A stretch of 64,000 nt of DNA from Winogradskyella pelagia (lineage in GTDB: Bacteria; Bacteroidota; Bacteroidia; Flavobacteriales; Flavobacteriaceae): the NCBI RefSeq assembly GCF_017581965.1, contig NZ_JAGEVF010000002.1, positions 186,001 to 250,000 on the forward strand. Direction: 5' to 3'. The position numbers and the translations under genes were made by a program. The notes beneath the pieces were generated by a model. It did no database searches and was not told the origin of the DNA. It worked only from the letters and a program-made list of their open reading frames with translations. Each line of letters begins with the position of its first letter. Position 1 is the stretch's first letter. Positions 1 through 7,940 of this stretch are shown here, in pieces.

Positions 1-1
1 C

Positions 2-733
2 GCCTCTGCTTCAGAAATATTTGCTGCGGCCATGCAAGATTATAAACGTGCTATAATACTTGGTAGCGAACAAACATACGGAAAAGGGACTGTGCAGATT
101 ATTTTCGATTTGAATCGTTGGGTGAGAAATAATTCTAATGGCGACTTGGGAGCTTTGAGATTTACTACCCAAAAATACTATCGTATTGACGGTGGTTCAG
201 TGCAGTTAGAAGGTGTAAAAAGTGATGTTGTTGTACCGGACCGTTATAGTTATATTAATATTGGTGAGAAAGACACAAATAATCCATTGCCATGGGATAA
301 AATAGACCCTGCATCTTACGAAGAATGGGACAATTATTTCGATTATGAAACTACAATTGCCAAGAGTAAGGCTAGAATGGCCAATAACGAACAGTTAAAG
401 TTAATAGACGCTAATGCGAAATGGGTAAAATCAATTAGAGACCGTGAAACTTATTCGTTGAATTACGATGAATATCGCAAAGAGATGGAGCTGAACGATG
501 AAGAAATAAAGCGATTTGAAAAGCTTTCTGAGTATCAAACTGACCTTACATTTGCGTCATTGCCTTATGAGGTTCAACTTATGGAGCAAGACAGTGTTCT
601 AAGCGAAAAACGTGCGCGTTGGCATCAAAATTTATCGAGGGACGTTTACATCGAAGAAGCTTTAAATGTGTTAAACGACTTAAAGATGTCTTATTCCATA
701 AAAAATAAAGTAGCCACTTCAGTGAAGAATTAA
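2..733 (+). CDS. prc: Carboxy-terminal (tail-specific) protease Prc, 3' part
   Basis: Periplasmic S41-family serine protease that degrades or trims envelope proteins from their C-termini. Only the last ~243 codons are in the window, and the reading frame is already open at base 2. The first visible residues, ASASEIFAAAMQDY, are the catalytic-serine region of Tsp/Prc, with the nucleophile in the SAS context. They are followed by GSEQTYGKGTVQ, which contains the catalytic lysine region. The C-terminal ~140 residues form the charged helical domain typical of long Prc proteins (DUF3340 type). The PDZ domain and signal peptide lie upstream of the window. The next gene starts 9 bp after the stop, so the two are probably co-transcribed. 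Identification is secure; the symbol follows the E. coli orthologue. Confidence 0.92.
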   Translation, partial: ASASEIFAAAMQDYKRAIILGSEQTYGKGTVQIIFDLNRWVRNNSNGDLGALRFTTQKYYRIDGGSVQLEGVKSDVVVPDRYSYINIGEKDTNNPLPWDKIDPASYEEWDNYFDYETTIAKSKARMANNEQLKLIDANAKWVKSIRDRETYSLNYDEYRKEMELNDEEIKRFEKLSEYQTDLTFASLPYEVQLMEQDSVLSEKRARWHQNLSRDVYIEEALNVLNDLKMSYSIKNKVATSVKN

Positions 734-742
734 ACCTTTGAA

Positions 743-1837
743 ATGGCAAGCCAAAATAATTCATTAACAAGCTTTGCGCTCCAAAAATTTAGACGAAATT
801 TTTGGGGCGTTTTTAGTTTAGCTATTATTGGTCTGATTGGTTTAATATCCGTTATGGCATACGTTCTTGCTCCGGATGCTTCAAGAAATGCCAATCAAAT
901 GCATTTGTCAATACATTCTAAATCGCCTGGATTTAAGGTGGATATGCTTAGAATACCGTCTGGTATAATAACTGAACAAGGTGCTTTGGACAAACTGTTT
1001 TTTGGCAGTACCAATACAGATACTGAAATACCCATTCAGTCCTACAAGGTTGCAGATGGTAATTTGAGTTATATAGAATATACTAGTGATGCGCTACAAG
1101 GTTTAGAAAAGGAAATAGAGTTGAGCCGATTTCCAGCAGGAAAGTATAACGATTTTATTGAAACCAGAACATTTTTATTTGGTACGGACAAATATGGAAG
1201 AGATTATTTAAGTCGTATACTCATAGGGTCAAGAATATCGTTTTTTATAGGGTTTATAGCGGTGATTATTTCATTGGTTATAGGGCTAATCTTAGGAAGC
1301 TTGGCAGGCTACTATGGTGGGCGTATAGATGCTGTAATCATGTGGATTATTAATGTCACATGGTCTATTCCAACCCTTTTAATGGTTATAGCCATTACCT
1401 TGGCTTTAGGAAAAGGGTTTTGGCAAGTGTTTATAGCTGTTGGCCTAACCATGTGGGTAGAAGTGGCGAGAGTGGTAAGAGGTCAGATTATTAGTGCAAA
1501 AGAGTTGCAATTTGTAACGGCGGCAAGGGCATTGGGATTTAGTGACTACCGGATCATTACAAAACATATTCTACCTAATATTTTTGGTCCTTTAATTGTA
1601 ATTTCTGCAGCTAATTTTGCGGCTGCTATTCTTATTGAAAGTGGTTTAAGTTTCTTGGGAATTGGTGCACAACCACCAATGGCTAGTTGGGGCGCCATGA
1701 TAAAAGACCATTATAATTATATTATTTTGGGCAAACCCTATTTGGCGTTAATTCCAGGACTTTGCATCATGCTTTTGGTGATGGCTTTTATGCTGGTCGG
1801 TAATGCGTTTAGGGATGCTTTGGATGTCAAGGTTTAA
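743..1837 (+). CDS. Peptide/nickel-type ABC transporter permease (DppC/OppC family)
   Basis: Inner-membrane permease subunit of a di-/oligopeptide ABC importer, 364 aa. A membrane segment lies near residues 20-42. An unusually long periplasmic stretch of ~100 residues follows, then five hydrophobic segments in the C-terminal half. The EAA-type cytoplasmic loop that contacts the ATPase is visible as AARALGFSDYRIITKHILPN, around residues 257-276. The ending SWGAMIKDHYNYI...FRDALDVKV is characteristic of DppC/OppC. No ATPase or binding-protein gene is next to it here, so partners must be encoded upstream or elsewhere. It sits 9 bp after prc in the same orientation. Substrate cannot be determined. 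Confidence 0.88.
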   Translation: MASQNNSLTSFALQKFRRNFWGVFSLAIIGLIGLISVMAYVLAPDASRNANQMHLSIHSKSPGFKVDMLRIPSGIITEQGALDKLFFGSTNTDTEIPIQSYKVADGNLSYIEYTSDALQGLEKEIELSRFPAGKYNDFIETRTFLFGTDKYGRDYLSRILIGSRISFFIGFIAVIISLVIGLILGSLAGYYGGRIDAVIMWIINVTWSIPTLLMVIAITLALGKGFWQVFIAVGLTMWVEVARVVRGQIISAKELQFVTAARALGFSDYRIITKHILPNIFGPLIVISAANFAAAILIESGLSFLGIGAQPPMASWGAMIKDHYNYIILGKPYLALIPGLCIMLLVMAFMLVGNAFRDALDVKV

Positions 1838-2085
1838 TCATTAGAATTTGAATCTTCCACTTGTTGCAATGAAGGGAAGTAAACGGACCATTTCTCCTTT
1901 TCCAGATAACGTGAAAAATCATCCAAACGGTATTCTCCATTTCTAACTAAAGTTTGGCCATTGGGTTTTACGGCGGCATAAGACCCACACAAAGTAGGGT
2001 ATTTAAATATGTTATTTCTGAAAAAGTTATTCTTATCCAAAAAGTAGTATTCTCTCTTGCTTTTTGGCCTATTATTTAAGGTCAT
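1834..2085 (-). CDS. Small hypothetical protein, possibly the displaced 3' part of the preceding ORF
   Basis: 83 codons from ATG, overlapping the end of the permease gene by 4 bp on the other strand. No family recognised. The composition is plausible for a real protein (aromatic and charged, with ...FSRYLEKEKWSVYFPSLQQ), and there is no signal peptide or membrane segment. The same frame is open upstream to about position 2145, so it overlaps the end of the ORF at 2106-2531. The two could be one gene split by a frameshift. Confidence that this is a functional independent gene is low. Confidence 0.35.
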   Translation of the reverse strand: MTLNNRPKSKREYYFLDKNNFFRNNIFKYPTLCGSYAAVKPNGQTLVRNGEYRLDDFSRYLEKEKWSVYFPSLQQVEDSNSND

Positions 2086-2105
2086 CCCCAGTTCGAATAG
2101 AGTTA

Positions 2106-2531
2106 TTACTGTAGCCCCTTTTGAGTTGACTTGTTTCTTCTGTTAAATGACTTTCTCCTATTTATTTCTCCTGAAGACCAATGATTATCAAATTTTGGTG
2201 AGCATAAGTCATCTTTAAAGTAATACTTAATAATAATTACACTATTGGAGTCAATAGTGAATGGGATAATTTTCTCTAACTCTGATTTTACTAAATTATA
2301 ATCAAAGTAACCTTTTAAATAGAGTTTGCTCTGTAATGTGCAGTATCTAATATTGTCTTTACCTATTGAATCCCATCGGCTCAATGAGTAGTATTTGTCT
2401 CGCCAACGATTAAGGAATTCATATTGTTCAACTGTATCACCGATTTCATCTATCCATACCCTTGTTTGAGATTCGCTATACAGAGAATAAAAAAATAAAC
2501 AAATAAAAAGAAGCGCCGATTTAAAAGGCAT
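2106..2531 (-). CDS. Hypothetical secreted protein
   Basis: 141 aa starting at the ATG at 2531. The N-terminus MPFKSALLFICLFFYSLYSESQ is a clear Sec signal peptide with cleavage likely after the Ser/Glu-Ser region, so the product is exported. The mature part (RVWIDEIGDTVEQYEFLNRWRDKYY...) is rich in Tyr, Trp and Asp and ends in a basic Arg/Asn/Lys tail. No domain was recognised. The gene starts 9 bp after the end of engB in the same direction and may be the distal gene of that operon. The abrupt basic C-terminus, together with an overlapping open frame downstream, leaves open a frameshifted longer gene. Confidence 0.5.
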   Translation of the reverse strand: MPFKSALLFICLFFYSLYSESQTRVWIDEIGDTVEQYEFLNRWRDKYYSLSRWDSIGKDNIRYCTLQSKLYLKGYFDYNLVKSELEKIIPFTIDSNSVIIIKYYFKDDLCSPKFDNHWSSGEINRRKSFNRRNKSTQKGLQ

Positions 2532-2540
2532 AATATAATC

Positions 2541-3158
2541 CTATAAGTTATTCTTTAAACCATTTATTTCTTCGTTGGTAGCATCTATAAAATTTAGGAC
2601 CTCGTCTTGCCCTATTTTTTTACTAGATGAAGTTATAAAATATGGAGGGAGTTCTTCCCAGGTTTTAAGAAGTACCTCGCAATAATGCGCTACTTGCCGT
2701 TCTATAGCCTTAGGTTTTAGTTTATCAGCTTTTGTAAAAATAATTCCAAATGGGATTTCATTTATACCGAGATAGGTCATAAATTCTAAATCAATGGGCT
2801 GAGGTTCGTGCCTTACATCCACTAAAACATAGGCCATGGCCAATTGCTTACGTTGCTCAAAATAATTGGTAATAAACTTTTGAAATTTCTTCTTGGAGGA
2901 TTTAGAGACCTTCGCGTAGCCATAGCCTGGTAAATCCACTAAATACCAATTATTATTGATGACAAAGTGGTTAATAAGTTGGGTTTTACCAGGTCGTCCT
3001 GAGGTTTTGGCCAAACTTTTACGATTGGTAAGCATATTTATCAATGAGGACTTACCTACGTTACTGCGTCCAATAAAGGCATACTCCGGTATAGGCCGTT
3101 GCGGACATTTGGCCACATCAGAGTTACTTATTACAAATTCTGCCGATTTAATATCCAT
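2541..3158 (-). CDS. engB: Ribosome biogenesis GTPase EngB/YsxC
   Basis: Essential GTPase that assists late assembly of the large ribosomal subunit in the cytoplasm. At 205 aa it has normal family length. G1 is GRSNVGKSS at residues 30-38 and G3 is DLPGYGYA from residue 75. G4 is TKAD at residues 142-145, and an SS-K (G5-like) motif occurs near residues 176-180. The N-terminal segment before G1 (EYAFIGRSN) is the TrmE-Era-EngB type. It lies 42 bp downstream of the alpha/beta hydrolase gene, in the same orientation, and probably shares its promoter. Identification is secure. Confidence 0.96.
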   Translation of the reverse strand: MDIKSAEFVISNSDVAKCPQRPIPEYAFIGRSNVGKSSLINMLTNRKSLAKTSGRPGKTQLINHFVINNNWYLVDLPGYGYAKVSKSSKKKFQKFITNYFEQRKQLAMAYVLVDVRHEPQPIDLEFMTYLGINEIPFGIIFTKADKLKPKAIERQVAHYCEVLLKTWEELPPYFITSSSKKIGQDEVLNFIDATNEEINGLKNNL

Positions 3159-3200
3159 AAAGGCTTCAGAATAGAACTAATTTTTTAAATCATATGAAGT

Positions 3201-3965
3201 TTAGAATTTACGGCTTTCCAACCATGAATTCAAGATGGTATTAAATTCATCTGGGTGCTCCATCATAGCGGCATGACCACACTTATCAATCCAAAACAAA
3301 TCCGAATCTGGCAATAGACTATGGAATTCCTTTGCTACTTCAGGTGGCGTAACGGTGTCATTTTTACCCCAAATAATACAAGTAGGTGTATGCATTTTTG
3401 GTAAATCCTTAGCCATATTATGCCTAATAGCACTTTTTGCTATGGCGAGAGTTTTAACCAGTTTGTTTCTGTCGTTGACCGTTTCGTATACTTCGTCTAC
3501 AATCTCTTTAGTTGCTACTTTAGGGTCGTAAAATACGTCTTGAGCTTTCTTTTTAATAACCTCGTAGTCACTGCGTTTAGTGTATCCACTTCCCATCGCA
3601 CTCTCATAAAGGCCAGAGCTACCGGTTATAATTAGTGCCTTTACTTTCTCGGGAAAAAGTTTTGTGTGGTATAATCCAATATGTCCTCCTAAAGAATTTC
3701 CGAGAAGAATAACTTCATCAAAGCCCTTAAATTCTATAAATTCTTTTAAGTAAGTGGCAAAACTCTTAACATTAGTTTTAAGGAGCGACATAGTATAAAT
3801 CGGTAACTCAGGAATGATTACTTTATAGCCGTTCGTTCCAAAAAAATCAGTAACAGAATCAAAATTACTCAAACCACCCATTAGCCCATGTAACACTATG
3901 ATTGGTGTGCCTTCCCCTACTTCAATATATCGATATTCCTTTTCTTTTTTTAAAAGGTGTGCCAT
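3201..3965 (-). CDS. Alpha/beta-fold hydrolase
   Basis: 254-aa cytoplasmic hydrolase with no signal peptide. The nucleophile elbow is GNSLGG with Ser91. The oxyanion-hole HG dipeptide is in VLHGLMGG near residue 26. The acid is probably the Asp of GKNDTVTP (~203), and the catalytic His lies in KCGHAAMMEHP (~231). All members of the triad are present, so it should be active. The substrate is unknown: esterase, C-C hydrolase and acyl-transfer members all look like this. It is divergently transcribed from mraZ and is followed by engB. A consensus Bacteroidota promoter precedes it on the minus strand at 3995-4026. Confidence 0.88.
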   Translation of the reverse strand: MAHLLKKEKEYRYIEVGEGTPIIVLHGLMGGLSNFDSVTDFFGTNGYKVIIPELPIYTMSLLKTNVKSFATYLKEFIEFKGFDEVILLGNSLGGHIGLYHTKLFPEKVKALIITGSSGLYESAMGSGYTKRSDYEVIKKKAQDVFYDPKVATKEIVDEVYETVNDRNKLVKTLAIAKSAIRHNMAKDLPKMHTPTCIIWGKNDTVTPPEVAKEFHSLLPDSDLFWIDKCGHAAMMEHPDEFNTILNSWLESRKF

Positions 3966-3994
3966 TAAAATCTTTTAGCGTATTTGCGTTGAAA

Positions 3995-4026
3995 CAAATA
4001 TAACTAAAACCTTTTTAATACCGCAA
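3995..4026 (-). promoter_or_regulatory. Bacteroidota-type promoter for the hydrolase-engB unit
   Basis: On the minus strand, TTG (4026-4024) and TATATTTG (4002-3995) are separated by 21 bp. This matches the TTTG-N19..21-TAnnTTTG promoter of Bacteroidota sigma-ABfr. It lies 30 bp upstream of the hydrolase start codon. Confidence 0.6.
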
Positions 4027-4170
4027 AAACAAAGTGTTTTCAAAATTATTTCAAAACACAATATTCTTTGGTATTCGAAAGATAAATAACACTTTTTAAA
4101 TCGTATTTGAATAAAGTGTAACACCAAACTTCAAGCATGTAGTCCGATAAAAATTCAAAACTTATCAACA

Positions 4171-4200
4171 AATGTGGTAAATTGTGGTAAAATGTGGTAT
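4171..4200 (+). promoter_or_regulatory. Three tandem decamers, putative MraZ operator
   Basis: Three contiguous 10-bp repeats with core TGTGGTA occur at 4171-4180, 4181-4190 and 4191-4200. A five-base G-rich core recurs at exactly one helical turn. E. coli MraZ binds direct repeats of a TGGG-type pentamer spaced by 5 bp upstream of its own gene, so the geometry is the same. The site lies just upstream of the TATATTTG element and would overlap the upstream promoter contact region, suggesting autorepression. The binding assignment is inference. Confidence 0.65.
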
Positions 4201-4209
4201 AATTTTCAA

Positions 4210-4217
4210 TATATTTG
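4210..4217 (+). promoter_or_regulatory. TAnnTTTG element of the dcw operon promoter
   Basis: TATATTTG is a perfect match to the Bacteroidota -7 element and lies 34 bp before the mraZ start codon. No good TTTG is found 19-21 bp upstream; that region holds the decamer repeats. Confidence 0.55.
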
Positions 4218-4250
4218 AATCTTATACGCTAGAGTGGGAAATTAAAAAGT

Positions 4251-4721
4251 TTGAATTCATTTATAGGAACATACGAGTGTAAAGCAGATGCTAAAGGGCG
4301 TTTAATGATTCCTGCAGCATTAAAGAAGCAAATGTCTTCTGGCTTAAATGAGGGCTTTGTGCTCAAGCGCGCTGTGTTTCAACCTTGTTTAGAATTGTAT
4401 CCTATGGCTGAGTGGAATAGCCTTATGGTTAAGGTGAATAAACTCAATAGGTTTAAGAAAAAGAACAATGATTTCATAAGGCGGTTTACTGCAGGTGTAA
4501 AAGTAGTTGAGGTAGATAGCGCAGGAAGACTGCTCATTCCAAAGGACTTAATTGCTTTTTCTGGTATAAGTAAAAATGTTGTTTTGGCTTCTGCCGTTAA
4601 CATCTTAGAGATTTGGGATAAAGACAGTTATGAAAAAGCCATAGATGATGCAGCTTCAGATTTTGCTGATTTGGCGGAAGAGGTTATGGGACAAGACGAA
4701 GAAGGCAATGGCATATCATAA
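4251..4721 (+). CDS. mraZ: Transcriptional regulator MraZ
   Basis: Ring-forming DNA-binding protein that autoregulates the dcw operon. 156 aa with two AbrB-like (SpoVT) half-domains. The first is GTYECKADAKGRLMIPAAL (residues 5-23) and the second is VVEVDSAGRLLIPKDL (~85-100); each carries the family's DxxGR motif. The start is taken as TTG at 4251 because the protein then begins MNSFIGTYECK, the normal family N-terminus, and no ATG is available. It overlaps rsmH by 14 bp. Three tandem TGTGGTA decamers upstream are its probable operator. Confidence 0.95.
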   Translation: MNSFIGTYECKADAKGRLMIPAALKKQMSSGLNEGFVLKRAVFQPCLELYPMAEWNSLMVKVNKLNRFKKKNNDFIRRFTAGVKVVEVDSAGRLLIPKDLIAFSGISKNVVLASAVNILEIWDKDSYEKAIDDAASDFADLAEEVMGQDEEGNGIS

Positions 4722-5604
4722 TGCAGTACTGCTTAAAGAGACCGTTGAAGGTTTAAATATAAGACCCAATGGTGTTTATGTAGATGTCACTTTTGGTGGT
4801 GGTGGTCACAGTAGAGCGATGTTAGCGCACTTAGGCGATGATGGTAAATTGTTTGCTTTTGACCAAGATAAAGATGCACTGGCAAACGCTATTGACGATG
4901 ATAGATTTGTTCTCATTAATGAGAATTTCAGATATATAAAAAGGTTCTTAAGGTTTTATGGTGTGAAAGAGGTTGATGGGATTTTGGCGGATTTTGGTGT
5001 GTCTTCTCATCAGTTTGACGTCGCTGAGCGCGGTTTTTCTACAAGGTTTGATGCAAATCTTGATATGAGAATGAATCAAGACAATAAGCTTTCGGCCTTT
5101 GAGGTGGTTAATGCTTATGAGGAGGAACAGCTTAAGACGGTTTTGTTTCAATATGGCGAACTGCGACAGGCTCCTGCAATGGCAAGAACAATTGTCACAG
5201 CGCGTAAAACAGGTGAGATAAAAACGAGTCAGCAATTAAAGGAAATTTTAAAATCCTTTTTACAGCATAAGCGTGAGCATAAGGTGCTTGCTCAGATTTT
5301 TCAGGCCATAAGGATTGAAGTTAATCAAGAGATTGAAGTGTTGAAAGAGTTTCTATTGCAGACTAAGGACATTCTAAAAAAAGGAGGGCGCTTAAGTGTA
5401 ATATCGTATCACTCGCTCGAAGACAGGTTAGTGAAACGATTTATTAGAAATGGATTATTTGAAGGTGAACCAGAACGTGATGTATATGGAAATTTTGAGG
5501 TGCCTTTTAAGCGTGTAGGTAAGCTTATAGTGCCAACAGCAGAAGAAATAAAAATAAATAATAGGTCTAGAAGTGCAAAGCTAAGAATAGCTGAAAAATT
5601 ATGA
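4708..5604 (+). CDS. rsmH: 16S rRNA m4C1402 methyltransferase RsmH
   Basis: SAM-dependent methyltransferase that N4-methylates C1402 in the 16S rRNA decoding centre. 298 aa from the ATG at 4708, which gives the conserved start MAYHNAVLLKETVEGL. An in-frame ATG further upstream adds residues unlike the family and would lie deep inside mraZ. The SAM-binding motif VDVTFGGGGHS is at residues ~28-38. DFGVSSHQFD and the late VISYHSLEDRLVK motif are also intact. It overlaps mraZ by 14 bp and ftsL by 4 bp (ATGA), so translational coupling is likely. Confidence 0.96.
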   Translation: MAYHNAVLLKETVEGLNIRPNGVYVDVTFGGGGHSRAMLAHLGDDGKLFAFDQDKDALANAIDDDRFVLINENFRYIKRFLRFYGVKEVDGILADFGVSSHQFDVAERGFSTRFDANLDMRMNQDNKLSAFEVVNAYEEEQLKTVLFQYGELRQAPAMARTIVTARKTGEIKTSQQLKEILKSFLQHKREHKVLAQIFQAIRIEVNQEIEVLKEFLLQTKDILKKGGRLSVISYHSLEDRLVKRFIRNGLFEGEPERDVYGNFEVPFKRVGKLIVPTAEEIKINNRSRSAKLRIAEKL

Positions 5605-5921
5605 AAAAAAGCATCTACAGCATATTACGTGGGAAGTTTTTAATAAGCGACGATTCATTTAAGAATTGGCGCATAATAATTTTCATTTCGGCATTAGCTA
5701 TAATAATGATAGCCAGTTCTCATAGTGCAGATAAAAAAGTGCATGATATAGCACGTCTTACCAATGAAGTTAAAGAGTTGAGATCTTCATTTGTCGATGG
5801 AAGATCAAAACTCATGCGATTAAAAATGGAATCTACCATCATAAATAAAGTAGCGGACAAGAATATTCAGATTTCGGAAATACCTCCTACTAAAATTAGG
5901 GTTAAATCGCAAAAACAATAA
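5601..5921 (+). CDS. ftsL: FtsL-like cell division protein
   Basis: 106-aa bitopic membrane protein. A short cytoplasmic segment is followed by one transmembrane helix at residues ~30-45 (IIIFISALAIIMIASSH). A periplasmic coiled-coil-like stretch with leucine/isoleucine heptads follows (residues 52-95). FtsL scaffolds the FtsQLB complex that activates FtsWI septal synthesis. Sequence conservation in this family is low; the call rests on topology and its position between rsmH and ftsI. It starts within the ATGA overlap with rsmH and ends 3 bp before ftsI. Confidence 0.85.
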   Translation: MKKSIYSILRGKFLISDDSFKNWRIIIFISALAIIMIASSHSADKKVHDIARLTNEVKELRSSFVDGRSKLMRLKMESTIINKVADKNIQISEIPPTKIRVKSQKQ

Positions 5922-5924
5922 GAA

Positions 5925-7940
5925 TTGGCAACAACAGAAACCAACATATTAAACAGGTTGTACTTTGTAGCAGGCTGCATGTTTGTCTTTGCCCTTGCCG
6001 TTGTTTTTAAGTTGTGTAGCATTCAATTTATTCAAGGAGAAACCTATAGAGCCTTAGCTGAAAAGAGAACTGTTAAGGATTTCGAGATTCCTGCAAATCG
6101 TGGTAATGTATATTCGGTTGATGGTAGTTTGCTCGCAACCTCAATACCAAAATACGATATCCGTATAGATGCCGTTCAACCCAAAGAGGCTGTTTTTAAT
6201 AAATACATAGGTGCCTTAGCAGATTCTCTGGCCATATATCGCGGAAAGTCGTCGTCTTATTATAAAAATAGTATTAGAAAGGCAAGGAAGAATAAAAACA
6301 GGTACTTTCTTTTAGCGCGTAACATCAGTTATTCAGATTATATAAGACTTCGCAATTTTCCATTACTTAATCTAGGTGCTATAAAAGGAGGTCTTATTGT
6401 TGAGCAAACCACTCGTCGCGAACATCCTATGGGTGAAATTGCTGCACGGTCCATTGGTTATGAGCGCATTGATGAAAATAATTATGCTACCAGAGTTGGT
6501 ATTGATGGCGCATTCGGACAGGAATATTTAAGTGGAAAAAATGGGAAGCGGCTAAAGCAGAAAATAGGAAACGGTCAGTGGAAGCCCATTGCAGATTTTG
6601 ATCAAGTTGAGCCACAAGATGGCTATGATGTTTACACCACAATAGATGTAAATATTCAAGATATAGCACACCATTCTCTGTTGGGTCAGCTCGAAAAGTA
6701 TGAGGCCGAACATGGATGCGTTGTCGTAATGGACGTTAAAACTGGCGAAATTAGAGCCATTTCCAACCTAGCAAGAACGTCTAAAGGTACTTATTATGAG
6801 CGCCTTAATTATGCTGTTGGAGAAAGTCATGAGCCAGGTTCCACCTTTAAAGTCATTGCTATGATGGCTGCTTTAGAGGATAAGGTCATTGATACATCTA
6901 CCATTATTGACACCAAAAACGGTATTAAATATTTCTACGGCAGAACCATAAGCGATTCTCATCGTGGTGGCTACGGGAAGATTTCTGCAGCACGTACTTT
7001 AGAAGTGTCTTCAAATATTGGTCTAGCAACTATTGTTGATGATAACTATTCCGATAAACCTGCAAAATTTCTAGATAGGCTAAGCGATTGGCGATTAGAC
7101 AAACCACTTGGGATTTCTATAATAGGTGAGGGTAAACCTATAATTCCTAAACCAGGAGATAAAATTTGGAGTAGAAATGCATTGCCTTCCATGGCATATG
7201 GCTACAACTTAAGTATGACGCCACTTCAGACCTTGGCCTTTTATAATGCTATTGCTAATAACGGCGAGCTGGTTAAGCCACGTTTTATTAAAGCAGTTAA
7301 ATCCTTTGATAAGGATATTGAAGTCTTTGATAAAGAAGTATTAGTAGATCAAATATGCTCTGATGAAACCTTATCTAAAATAAGAGAGATACTTAAGAAT
7401 ATTGTAATTAGAGGTACTGGAAAAAGGATGTATTCCGAGACATTTTCTATGGCTGGGAAAACAGGAACAGCCAGAACCGATTATGCCAATTTTGAAGAAT
7501 GGAAGAAAGACAAGAAATATATCTCTTCATTTGCAGGTTATTTTCCTGCTGATAATCCGAAGTATTCTTGCATCGTGGTTATACATAAGCCTAGTACAAA
7601 AGTGGGTTATTATGGTGCAGATGTTTCAGGTCCTGTTTTTAAAAGAATCGCTCAAAAAATATACATAGATACACCTATAATAGATTCGGTAGAGTCCATT
7701 CAGTTTCAAAATCAAATCGTAGAGAACGATTTTGAAGACTACTTTGACAAAGCGCAAAACTACAAGCAGCTCATGCCAGATGTAACTGGTATGCCGGCAA
7801 TGGATGCCGTAGCCCTTTTAGAAAACCTTCAGGTAAATGTTAAGGTTAAACTTAACGGAAGTGGAGTTGTGAAAAGACAATCTGTTCAAATACATCAAAA
7901 ACTTCAACCAAATCAAACTATAGAATTAGAGGCGTCATGA
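5925..7940 (+). CDS. ftsI: Septal peptidoglycan transpeptidase (FtsI/PBP3 family) with PASTA domain
   Basis: Class B penicillin-binding protein that cross-links septal peptidoglycan in the periplasm. 671 aa. N-terminal membrane anchor at ~13-32, then the PBP dimerisation domain (~55-215) and the transpeptidase domain (~255-585). The SxxK motif is STFK at ~306, SxN is SSN at ~362 and KTG is at ~513, so all catalytic motifs are present. A C-terminal PASTA domain (~615-671, starting MPDVTGMPAMDAV) is a common flavobacterial addition. The start codon is TTG at 5925; the next ATG falls inside the membrane anchor. The stop overlaps the murE ATG by 4 bp. Confidence 0.95.
   Translation: MATTETNILNRLYFVAGCMFVFALAVVFKLCSIQFIQGETYRALAEKRTVKDFEIPANRGNVYSVDGSLLATSIPKYDIRIDAVQPKEAVFNKYIGALADSLAIYRGKSSSYYKNSIRKARKNKNRYFLLARNISYSDYIRLRNFPLLNLGAIKGGLIVEQTTRREHPMGEIAARSIGYERIDENNYATRVGIDGAFGQEYLSGKNGKRLKQKIGNGQWKPIADFDQVEPQDGYDVYTTIDVNIQDIAHHSLLGQLEKYEAEHGCVVVMDVKTGEIRAISNLARTSKGTYYERLNYAVGESHEPGSTFKVIAMMAALEDKVIDTSTIIDTKNGIKYFYGRTISDSHRGGYGKISAARTLEVSSNIGLATIVDDNYSDKPAKFLDRLSDWRLDKPLGISIIGEGKPIIPKPGDKIWSRNALPSMAYGYNLSMTPLQTLAFYNAIANNGELVKPRFIKAVKSFDKDIEVFDKEVLVDQICSDETLSKIREILKNIVIRGTGKRMYSETFSMAGKTGTARTDYANFEEWKKDKKYISSFAGYFPADNPKYSCIVVIHKPSTKVGYYGADVSGPVFKRIAQKIYIDTPIIDSVESIQFQNQIVENDFEDYFDKAQNYKQLMPDVTGMPAMDAVALLENLQVNVKVKLNGSGVVKRQSVQIHQKLQPNQTIELEAS

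Noticed and set aside
4645..4707. Upstream start for RsmH
   Set aside because: It would lie inside mraZ and add residues before the conserved MAYHNAVLLKETV start.
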